From Deltaproteobacteria bacterium (GTDB taxonomy: Bacteria > Myxococcota_A > UBA9042 > PHBI01), in contig JACKFA010000006.1 in NCBI GenBank assembly GCA_020632715.1, positions 248,001 through 312,000 on the forward strand: 64,000 nucleotides of DNA, read 5' to 3'. The notes below the pieces were generated by a model. The model had not been told where the DNA came from. It worked only from the letters and a program-made list of their open reading frames with translations, and did no database searches. The translations under genes and the position numbers were made by a program. Shown one piece after another: positions 57,128 to 64,000 of the stretch; position 1 is the stretch's first letter, and each line of letters opens with the position of its first letter.

Positions 57128-60100
57128 ATGATGTCCCCACCCAAAGCGCTCGCCGGGCTCCTCACGGCGCTCGCCCTCGCCGCCGCCCCCGGCTGCGACG
57201 AGTCGCCCGAGCCGTTCGCGCGCGCCTATCGCGCCACCTCGCCCGACCAGCTCATCGGCGGCGACCTCGCGATGGCGCAGGTCGGCGACTTCATCCTCGA
57301 GAACGATCGCGTCCGGATCGCCGTCCTCGACAAGGAGTCGTCGCCGGCGCCGGGCGTCTTCGGCGGCACCCTCGTCGACGCCGACCTCCAGCGCCCCGAG
57401 GCGCAGTTCCGCGGCGGCCGCGGGCACGACCAGCTCGCCGAGGTCTTCCCGGTCGCGAACCTCTTCTTCCCGCGCCCCGGCACCGGCGACATCGCCATCG
57501 TCAGCGACGGCAGCGACGGTGGCGCCGCGATCGTCCGCGTCTCGGGCGACGGCGGGCTCTTCCTCGAGGCGCTCTCGATCCTCCAGGATCCGCTCGTCGC
57601 CGCGCTCTTCGCCGGCGTGAAGGTCGACCTCCGCTTCACGACCGACTACATCCTCGAGCCCGGCAAGCGCTACGTCCGCATGGCCACGACCGTCACGTGG
57701 ACCTCGGCGCCGACGCCGTCGGACGCGGTGAAGCCCCTGCCGGTCCTCACCGGCCCGACCTCGATCTTCGGGGTCCTGCTCGGCGACGCCGACAACGGCG
57801 TCCAGCCCGGCGTCATGGCCGGCGACTTCGTCTTCTTCGGCGGCCACAACGACCTCTTCGCGCCGGGCATCGGCTTCGACGAGGAGAAGCCCGTCTTCGA
57901 CGCGCTCTACGCGAACCGCGACACCTTCACGCAGCCGCTCGCCTTCGACTACATGGCCGCCGCGGGCGGCGAGGTGTCCTACGGCTATTTCAACGGGCCG
58001 CCGGCGGAGGGCGGCGAGCCGCAGGTGCTCGTGCCGCTCATCACGTCGTCCTCCACGGGCTTCGTCACGCACGCGCTCGCGTGCTCCACGGACAGCGACG
58101 ACGACGCCACCTGCGACGCCTTCACCACCTGGACCTACGAGCGCTTCCTCGCCGTCGGCGACGGCGACATCGCCTCGGTGGCGGACGTCGTCTACGCCGC
58201 GCGCGGCACGGTCGTCGGCACGCTCGAGGGCGTCGTCCGCGGCGCGACGGGCGCCCCGCTCCCGAACGCGCGCGTCTTCGTCCTCCGCGACCCCGACGCC
58301 GCCCGCACCTTCGCCTCCGTGAACGAGGTCGTCGACCAGAACCTGCGCCACGTCGGCAACCCCGGCGTCCTGAACGCCATCGACGCGGACGTCGGCCGCG
58401 ACCCGGTCGAGGACGGCGACTTCCACGCCACGATGCCGCCCGGCACCTACCTCGTCGTCGCCCAGAACGAGGCGCAGACCTCGTCGAGCCCGCCGGTGCG
58501 CGTGACCGTCACCGCCGGCGAGCGCGCCGTCGTGAGCCCGGCCGTCCCGCGCCCCGGGCGCATCGCCTACCACCTCACCGACGGCGGCGGGCACCAGATC
58601 GAGGCCAAGCTCTCGCTCGTCCCCGTCCTCGCCGACGGCACGCTCGCCGAGCGCGACGGCCTGCGCCTGCCGGCGCTCGGCCAGGGGCGCCTCGGCAACG
58701 GCCTCCGCTACCGCGCCTCGACCCTCACGGGCGACGGCGTCGTCGAGGTCGAGCCCGGCACCTACCGCGTCGTCGCGACCCACGGCCCCGAGTACGGCGA
58801 CGTCGACGTGCGCGTCACGGTCGCGGCCGGCGAGGAGGTCCGCGTGAGCGGCGTCCTCCGCCACGAGGTCGACACGGAGGGCTTCGTCGCGGGCGACTTC
58901 CACCTCCACGCCCGCGCGAGCTTCGACTCCGGCATGTTCTTCGCCGATCGCGTCGCCGCCATCGTCGTCGAGGGCATCGAGGTCGCCGTCGCGACCGACC
59001 ACGACGTCGTGAGCGACTACCACCCGACCGTCCTCGAGCTCGGCCTCGAGCGCCGGCTCATGACGGGGATCGGCGTCGAGCTCTCGACCCTCGAGCTCGG
59101 CCACTTCATCGCCTTCCCGCTCGCCTACGACCAGCTCCTCCTGCCGCACCACGGCGCGCCCGACTGGACCTGCGAGGACGGGCAGGGGATCGTCGACGAG
59201 CTCACGAGCAAGATCGAGAAGGGGCGGCAGGGGGTGCGCATCATCGCCCACCCGCGCGACGGCTTCATCGGCTACATCTCGCAGATCGGCATCAACCCCT
59301 GGGACTTTGGGCGCGACATCTCGCTCCTCGAGGAGAAGAACCCCCTGCTCGCCGAGACGACCTGCGACTTCGACGCCATGGAGGTCTTCAACTCGAAGCG
59401 CCTCGACCTCGTCCGCACGCCCACGAACGCCGAGGTCATCGTCTACAACCGCTGCACCGGCCGCATCGACGCCGCCACGACCATCGCCGAGCTCGACGCC
59501 GCCTGCCCCGAGCTCTCCGAGGGCGGGCCGCTCGCGACCTGCGCGGACGGCATGCGCTTCGTCGACTGCAAGGACCGCTACCGCCGCCGCATGGCCTTCC
59601 TCTCGGCGCGGCAGATCCTCGAGCGCACCCCCGAGGAGCAGGCCGCGTTCTTCGCGTTCGACTTCGCGTCGAGCTCGCCGTCGGACTGCGAGGCCGCGAG
59701 CCACACGGGCGAGATCGACGCGAGCATCGCGAACCTCCCGTGCACCGACCACGTCGGCACCTACGACGAGTGGATGAGCTGGCTCGACGCCGGCCTCGAC
59801 GTCACGATCACCGGCGCCTCGGACTCGCACGGCTACTACCGCGAGCCCGGCACGCCGCGCACCTGGGTGCGGTCGGACGCCGACGACCCCGGCCACATCG
59901 ACGTCTCCGCCGTCGCGGGGGAGATCGTCGCGGGCCACGCCCTGCCGAGCTACGGGCCCTTCATCCGCGCGAGCGTGAACGGCGCCGAGCCGGGCGACCT
60001 CGCGACCGTCTCGGGGGCGACGTTCGACCTCGCGCTGAACGTGCAGACGGCGAGCTGGTTCGGCGTCGACCGCGTCGAGATCTACGTCAACGGCCTCCTC

Positions 60101-60574
60101 GCGAAGGTGATGACCCTCGACCACGGCCCCGAGGCCATCGTGGACGTCGACGAGGTCGTGACCCTCGACGTCCCCGCGAAGGACGGCTTCGTCAGCGTCG
60201 TCGCCCTCGGCACGAAGGACGAGAACCTCTTCGGCCCGGCCGAGCTCGAGGTCGCGTTCGGGGAGCTCCAGCTCCCGCGGATCCTGACGCTCGCCTTCAG
60301 CTCGCTCCCGCTCGTCTCGAGCATCCTGCGGCCGACCCCGGCGGTCCCCGACTTCTTCCCCGTCTTCCCGATGGCCGCGACCAACGCCATCCGCCTCGAC
60401 GTCGACGGCGACGGCGTCTGGAAGCCCTCCGACGCGCCGCCCCCGCTCTGCCGCCGCGCCTGCGACCCGGCGAACAACGGCGCCGAGTGCGTCGTCGGCG
60501 AGACGTGCCTCGCGGACGGCGTCTGCGGCGTGCCGATCGACACCGAGTGCCGCACGGGGCCGCCCGCCGAGTAG
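57128..60574 (+). CDS. PHP-domain metallohydrolase lipoprotein (CehA-like)
   Basis: 1148 residues from ATG 57128 with AGGAAGG upstream. The signal peptide ends in a lipobox A-P-G-C (Cys23). A large N-terminal beta-rich region (about 40-380) and a carboxypeptidase-regulatory-type Ig-like domain (about 385-475) precede the catalytic PHP domain (about 585-960). The metal-binding motifs are His592-x-His594 (GDFHLHARAS), Asp624-His625-Asp626 (ATDHD), His708 (AHPRDG) and Asp899-x-His901 (GASDSHGYY). PHP enzymes hydrolyse phosphoesters; CehA-type members act on esters or carbamates. A Cys-rich tail follows (about 1100-1148). It is the second gene of the operon after the porin. Release of a ligand taken up by the porin is a plausible but untested link. 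Confidence 0.85.
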   Translation: MMSPPKALAGLLTALALAAAPGCDESPEPFARAYRATSPDQLIGGDLAMAQVGDFILENDRVRIAVLDKESSPAPGVFGGTLVDADLQRPEAQFRGGRGHDQLAEVFPVANLFFPRPGTGDIAIVSDGSDGGAAIVRVSGDGGLFLEALSILQDPLVAALFAGVKVDLRFTTDYILEPGKRYVRMATTVTWTSAPTPSDAVKPLPVLTGPTSIFGVLLGDADNGVQPGVMAGDFVFFGGHNDLFAPGIGFDEEKPVFDALYANRDTFTQPLAFDYMAAAGGEVSYGYFNGPPAEGGEPQVLVPLITSSSTGFVTHALACSTDSDDDATCDAFTTWTYERFLAVGDGDIASVADVVYAARGTVVGTLEGVVRGATGAPLPNARVFVLRDPDAARTFASVNEVVDQNLRHVGNPGVLNAIDADVGRDPVEDGDFHATMPPGTYLVVAQNEAQTSSSPPVRVTVTAGERAVVSPAVPRPGRIAYHLTDGGGHQIEAKLSLVPVLADGTLAERDGLRLPALGQGRLGNGLRYRASTLTGDGVVEVEPGTYRVVATHGPEYGDVDVRVTVAAGEEVRVSGVLRHEVDTEGFVAGDFHLHARASFDSGMFFADRVAAIVVEGIEVAVATDHDVVSDYHPTVLELGLERRLMTGIGVELSTLELGHFIAFPLAYDQLLLPHHGAPDWTCEDGQGIVDELTSKIEKGRQGVRIIAHPRDGFIGYISQIGINPWDFGRDISLLEEKNPLLAETTCDFDAMEVFNSKRLDLVRTPTNAEVIVYNRCTGRIDAATTIAELDAACPELSEGGPLATCADGMRFVDCKDRYRRRMAFLSARQILERTPEEQAAFFAFDFASSSPSDCEAASHTGEIDASIANLPCTDHVGTYDEWMSWLDAGLDVTITGASDSHGYYREPGTPRTWVRSDADDPGHIDVSAVAGEIVAGHALPSYGPFIRASVNGAEPGDLATVSGATFDLALNVQTASWFGVDRVEIYVNGLLAKVMTLDHGPEAIVDVDEVVTLDVPAKDGFVSVVALGTKDENLFGPAELEVAFGELQLPRILTLAFSSLPLVSSILRPTPAVPDFFPVFPMAATNAIRLDVDGDGVWKPSDAPPPLCRRACDPANNGAECVVGETCLADGVCGVPIDTECRTGPPAE

Positions 60575-60712
60575 CGCGGACGCGCCGTCCCGAGGGCCGC
60601 CGACACCGCTGTGGACTGCGTCGTAGCGCCCTGGGCCCGCGCGCGCGCGCCCGCTTGCGCGTCGGCGCGGCGAGGGGTTTTGCACATGGGTCCCGACATT
60701 CAGGTGGTGCCC

Positions 60713-62407
60713 ATGATCCGCGCGCGGCTCAGCCCCGGTCTCGTCTCGTTGACGTTCACCCTCGGCGCCTTCGCGGTGGTGGGGTGCGACAGCGCCCCGT
60801 CAGCGCCTCCGGTGGGCACGGTCGCTCCGACGGAGCGGCTCGCGACGCCCGAGCGCTGCGGCACGCCCATGCCGAGCGCGGAGGTGATGGCGGCCGTCGA
60901 GCAGCACCTCCTCGCGGTGGTGCCGGCCCGCCGCCTCAAGGCGCGTAGCGCCGCCACCGTGACCATCCCCGTGTGGGTGCACGTCGTCACCGCCAGCAAC
61001 GGCACGGGCGCCCTCACGGCGCAGCAGATCGCCGACCAGATCGACACGCTCAACGTCGGCTACGCCGGCGACGACAGCTTCTCCTGGGACGGCCGCAACG
61101 TGAGCGAGCCGTCCGTGGCCACGCCCTTCCGCTTCGTCCTCGCGGGCGTCACCCACACGACGAACAGCACGTGGTTCAACGCCGGCATCGACTCCTCCGC
61201 CGAGCGCGCCATGAAGCAGGCCCTGCGCGTCGGCGGCCCCGAGACGCTCAACCTCTACACGACGAGCGGCGGCGGCTACCTCGGCTGGGCCACGTTCCCG
61301 TCCGACTACGCGTCGAGCCCGTCCGACGACGGCGTCGTCGTCGCGTGGGACTCGTTCCCCGGCACCTCCGACTGGGAGTACGGCTACGGCGACACCGCCG
61401 TCCACGAGGTCGGCCACTGGCTCGGCCTCTACCACACCTTCCAGGGCGGCTGTAACGGCAGCGGCGACCAGGTCTCCGACACGCCGGCCGAGCGCTCGAA
61501 CCAGTTCGGCTGCCCGAGCCCGCAGCCGGACTCCTGCCGCAACAAGTCCGGGCTCGACCCCATCTACAACTTCATGGACTACACCGACGACCTCTGCATG
61601 TTCGTCTTCACCGCCGGCCAGGCCGCCCGCATGGACGACATGCACCTCGCCTACCGCGACACGGCCCCCGCCTGCGCCACGAACGCCGACTGCGACGACG
61701 GCGACGCCTGCACGAACGACAGCTGCCAGGGCGGGAATTGCGGCCACAGCGCGGTGAGCTGCCCATCGGACGGCAACACCTGCACGAGCGACGCCTGCGA
61801 CCCGGCCGCGGGCTGCGCCTACCCGGCGGTCGCGAACGGCACGTCCTGCAGCGACGGCGACGCCTGCACCGCCGGCGACGCCTGCCAGGGCGGCGTCTGC
61901 GCCGCCGGGGGCGCCATCTCCTGCGACGACGGCGACGCCTGCACCCTCGACGCCTGCGCCCCCGCGAGCGGCTGCACGCACGCGAGCGCCCCGAACGGCA
62001 CCGTCTGCGACGACGGCGACGCCTGCACCGGCGGCGACAGCTGCCAGGGCGGCGTCTGCGGCGGGACCCTGATCTGCGAGGCCGGCGGGCACGTCGGCGA
62101 CCTCGACGGCAGCGCCTCCGGGAGCCGCCGCAACTGGACGGCCACCGTCACGGTGCTCGCGCACGACGGCAACCACGCGCCGGTCGCCGGCGCCACGGTG
62201 TCCGGCAGCTGGGACAGCGGCCAGTCCGGCGCGTGCACGACCGCGAGCAACGGGCGCTGCCAGATCGCGCTGTCGGGGAACCGCTCGCGGCGGGTCACCT
62301 TCACGGTGTCGTCGCTCGGCGGCAGCGTCACGAGCTACGACGCGGCCGCGAACCACGACCCGGACAACGACAGCGACGGCACGCGCCTCACGATCTCGCG
62401 CCCCTGA
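60713..62407 (+). CDS. M43-family (pappalysin-like) zinc metalloprotease lipoprotein
   Basis: 564 residues. ATG 60713 is preferred because AGGTGG lies 5 nt upstream and a lipoprotein signal peptide starts there (lipobox V-V-G-C, Cys25). Starts at 60611 and 60686 would add polar leaders. The metzincin motif HEVGHWLGLYH holds His231, Glu232, His235 and His241, and the Met-turn is FMDY with Met288, as in pappalysin-like peptidases. Residues about 320-455 form Cys/Asp repeats (CDDGDACTxDxC patterns). The last 90 residues are an Ig-like domain (ATVTVLAHDGNHAPVAGATV). The protein is expected to cleave proteins outside the cell or on its surface. The 138-bp upstream gap holds only a GC-rich leader. 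Confidence 0.87.
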   Translation: MIRARLSPGLVSLTFTLGAFAVVGCDSAPSAPPVGTVAPTERLATPERCGTPMPSAEVMAAVEQHLLAVVPARRLKARSAATVTIPVWVHVVTASNGTGALTAQQIADQIDTLNVGYAGDDSFSWDGRNVSEPSVATPFRFVLAGVTHTTNSTWFNAGIDSSAERAMKQALRVGGPETLNLYTTSGGGYLGWATFPSDYASSPSDDGVVVAWDSFPGTSDWEYGYGDTAVHEVGHWLGLYHTFQGGCNGSGDQVSDTPAERSNQFGCPSPQPDSCRNKSGLDPIYNFMDYTDDLCMFVFTAGQAARMDDMHLAYRDTAPACATNADCDDGDACTNDSCQGGNCGHSAVSCPSDGNTCTSDACDPAAGCAYPAVANGTSCSDGDACTAGDACQGGVCAAGGAISCDDGDACTLDACAPASGCTHASAPNGTVCDDGDACTGGDSCQGGVCGGTLICEAGGHVGDLDGSASGSRRNWTATVTVLAHDGNHAPVAGATVSGSWDSGQSGACTTASNGRCQIALSGNRSRRVTFTVSSLGGSVTSYDAAANHDPDNDSDGTRLTISRP

Positions 62408-62410
62408 GCG

Positions 62411-62437
62411 GTCGGGGCGCCTCGTCCGCGCCCCGAC
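62411..62437. terminator. Perfect GC-rich hairpin after the metalloprotease gene
   Basis: GTCGGGGCGC (62411-62420), a 7-nt loop, and GCGCCCCGAC (62428-62437) form a perfect 10-bp stem starting 4 nt after the TGA stop at 62405-62407. No T-run follows, as is common in such GC-rich genomes. Confidence 0.8.
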
Positions 62438-62503
62438 GCCGCGGTTACGCCCGACGACGCTCCCAGCTAGGGCGCCGGCGGGCCCTTGTGATATCGCGGA
62501 CCC

Positions 62504-64000
62504 ATGCCTCAGGCGGTCGCAGCCACGGCGGCGAGGGGCGGCCTCGTCGCCAAGACCCGGCGTTTCTCCCTCGTGGTGCGCGCCACCGCCGCGTTGTGGC
62601 TCGTCCTCGGCGTCGCCCACGCCGCGCTCTCGCGCCCCTGGGCGGCGGCCATCCACGGCGCCGCGACCGTCTCCCTCCTCGCCGTCCTCGGCTGGGTCCT
62701 CGCCGGCGGCCCGCGCGTCGGCCGCGTGACGCGCGCCACCCACGCGAGCGCCTTCATCTCCGGCGTCGCCCTCCTCGGGCTCGCCCTCATCTCGGGGCAG
62801 GCGCGCTCCCCGATCATCTGGTTCCTCGCCCTGGTCCCCATCGTGGCGGGCGTCCTCATCGGCCTCCGCGGGGCGCTCGCTTGGTCGGCCGGCGCCGCGA
62901 TCGCCGTGCTCGTGATCTTCGGCTCCGAGCTCGTCGTCCAGATCCGCCCCGAGTTCATCCCCGGCGTCGTCGAGCGCTTCATCGGCGTGGGCACGCTCCT
63001 CGCCTCGGTCGTCGGCCTCGCCACCCTCGAGGCGAACGCCGCGCGCGAGGTGATCGACCACGTGCAGAGCCGCGAGCGGCAGATCCGCGATCAGGCCCAC
63101 GCCCTCGAGCACGCCCGCGACGACGCCCTCTCCGCGACCCGCGCGAAGAGCGAGTTCCTCGCCAACATGAGCCACGAGATCCGGACGCCACTGAACGGCG
63201 TCATCGGGATGACCGCCCTCCTCGGCCGCACGAAGCTCGACGAGCCGCAGCAGCACATGCTCCGCACCATCGAGCGCAGCGGGCGCGTGCTCCTCGGCCT
63301 CGTCGACGAGGTCCTCGATCTCGCGCGCATCGAGTCGGGGCGCTTCCAGGTCGCCCGCGCCCCCTGGGCCGTCGCCCCCATCGTCGACGAGGTCGTCTCC
63401 CTCGTGACGCCGGCCGCCGCCGAGAAGGGGCTCACCCTCCACGTCGAGATCTCGAAGGACGTCCCCGCGAACCTCATCGGCGACGGGCCGCGCGTCCGCC
63501 AGATCCTCCTGAACCTCGTCGGCAACGCCGTGAAGTTCACCGAGCACGGCACGATCACCGTCATCGCCAACGCCAACGACACGACGCTCAGCGTCGACGT
63601 CGTCGACACCGGCATCGGCATCCCCGCGGACAAGGTCGCGCTCCTCTTCCAGGCGTTCACGCAGCTCTCCGAGGGCATGTCGCGCCGCCACGGCGGCACC
63701 GGGCTCGGCCTCGCCATCAGCCGCCGCCTCGCGCGCATGATGCACGGCGACGTCACCGTCGTGAGCGCCGTCGGCCGCGGCTCCCGCTTCCGCCTCGTCC
63801 TCCCGATCGAGCGCGCGACGCGCGAGCGCCAGCCCTCCGATCCGCCGCCCGTCGTCGACGTGACCCTCGGTGAGCGCTTCCCGCGCCGGATCCTCGTCGC
63901 CGAGGACACCGAGGTGAACCGCGACGTCATCTGCGCCATGCTCGGGAGCTTCGGCTACGACGCCGAGGTCGCCGTCGACGGTGAGGACGCCCTCGCCCGC
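62504..64000 (+). CDS. Hybrid sensor histidine kinase (3' end off window)
   Basis: The first 499 codons are visible from ATG 62504; the gene runs off the right edge. There is no strong ribosome-binding site, but the ATG opens the frame directly before the membrane part. Six hydrophobic helices (about residues 28-180) form a membrane sensor with no large extracytoplasmic loop. A short linker leads to HisKA with phospho-acceptor His224 (SHEIRTPLNG). The HATPase domain shows the N box (NLVGNAVKFT), the G1 box (DTGIGIP) and the G2 box (GGTGLGLAIS). From about residue 460 a receiver domain begins (RILVAEDTEVNRD) and is cut by the window edge. It is a phosphorelay sensor of the common ArcB/BarA-like hybrid kind; its signal is unknown. 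Confidence 0.92.
   Translation, partial: MPQAVAATAARGGLVAKTRRFSLVVRATAALWLVLGVAHAALSRPWAAAIHGAATVSLLAVLGWVLAGGPRVGRVTRATHASAFISGVALLGLALISGQARSPIIWFLALVPIVAGVLIGLRGALAWSAGAAIAVLVIFGSELVVQIRPEFIPGVVERFIGVGTLLASVVGLATLEANAAREVIDHVQSRERQIRDQAHALEHARDDALSATRAKSEFLANMSHEIRTPLNGVIGMTALLGRTKLDEPQQHMLRTIERSGRVLLGLVDEVLDLARIESGRFQVARAPWAVAPIVDEVVSLVTPAAAEKGLTLHVEISKDVPANLIGDGPRVRQILLNLVGNAVKFTEHGTITVIANANDTTLSVDVVDTGIGIPADKVALLFQAFTQLSEGMSRRHGGTGLGLAISRRLARMMHGDVTVVSAVGRGSRFRLVLPIERATRERQPSDPPPVVDVTLGERFPRRILVAEDTEVNRDVICAMLGSFGYDAEVAVDGEDALAR

Overview
The window is very GC-rich DNA with strong G/C preference at third codon positions. It encodes secreted lipoproteins with Asp/Thr/Ala-rich linkers, Cys/Asp-rich metal-binding repeats, and a protein ending in a MYXO-CTERM sorting tail. 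Together these point to a member of the Myxococcota (probably Polyangia-like). I cannot place it further from sequence alone. No rRNA, tRNA, CRISPR array, insertion sequence or phage gene was seen.

Layout. (1) 1-23181, minus strand: two tandem paralogous genes for giant lipoproteins (at least 3253 and 4329 residues). They are built from PPC-like beta-sandwich modules, thrombospondin-type-3-like segments and a long array of 26-residue Asp/Cys repeats. The copies are co-linear at an offset of exactly 13,420 bp. Part of the repeat array is identical at the DNA level, which indicates recent gene conversion. The second copy carries an internal MYXO-CTERM-like signal followed by a lipoprotein-like segment with LamG and fibrinogen-like domains. 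A 157-bp palindrome lies between the two genes. (2) 23350-31708: a GNAT acetyltransferase; a minus-strand run of a secreted hypothetical protein, a PAP2 phosphatase, an FMN reductase-cupin fusion and a clan GH-A glycosidase lipoprotein; a divergent glutathione S-transferase/MarR pair with two palindromic operators; and a DUF123-SfsA fusion. (3) 31810-35615: unrecognised lipoproteins, one with an EGF-like Cys-rich core, and a coupled two-gene cassette of unknown function. (4) 35639-41413: a two-gene unit for a 2-hydroxyacyl-CoA-dehydratase-type Fe-S reductase. One protein fuses two ASKHA activase ATPases to a dehydratase-like half; the other is a free dehydratase-like partner. A promoter/operator palindrome precedes the unit. 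(5) 41534-42724: an M23 peptidase lipoprotein. (6) 42998-55594, minus: a 4198-residue MYXO-CTERM surface protein rich in DUF11-like repeats. (7) 55954-60574: a porin and a PHP-type phosphoesterase lipoprotein in one operon. (8) 60713-64000: an M43 metalloprotease lipoprotein and the first 499 codons of a hybrid histidine kinase.

How it fits together. Most genes encode envelope or secreted proteins. Three of them take up more than half of the window. The likely theme is surface adhesion, polymer degradation and nutrient capture, with stand-alone redox and detoxification modules between. The two genes cut by the window edges (1-9761 and 62504-64000) were read directly from the sequence, with their starts supported by frame and context.
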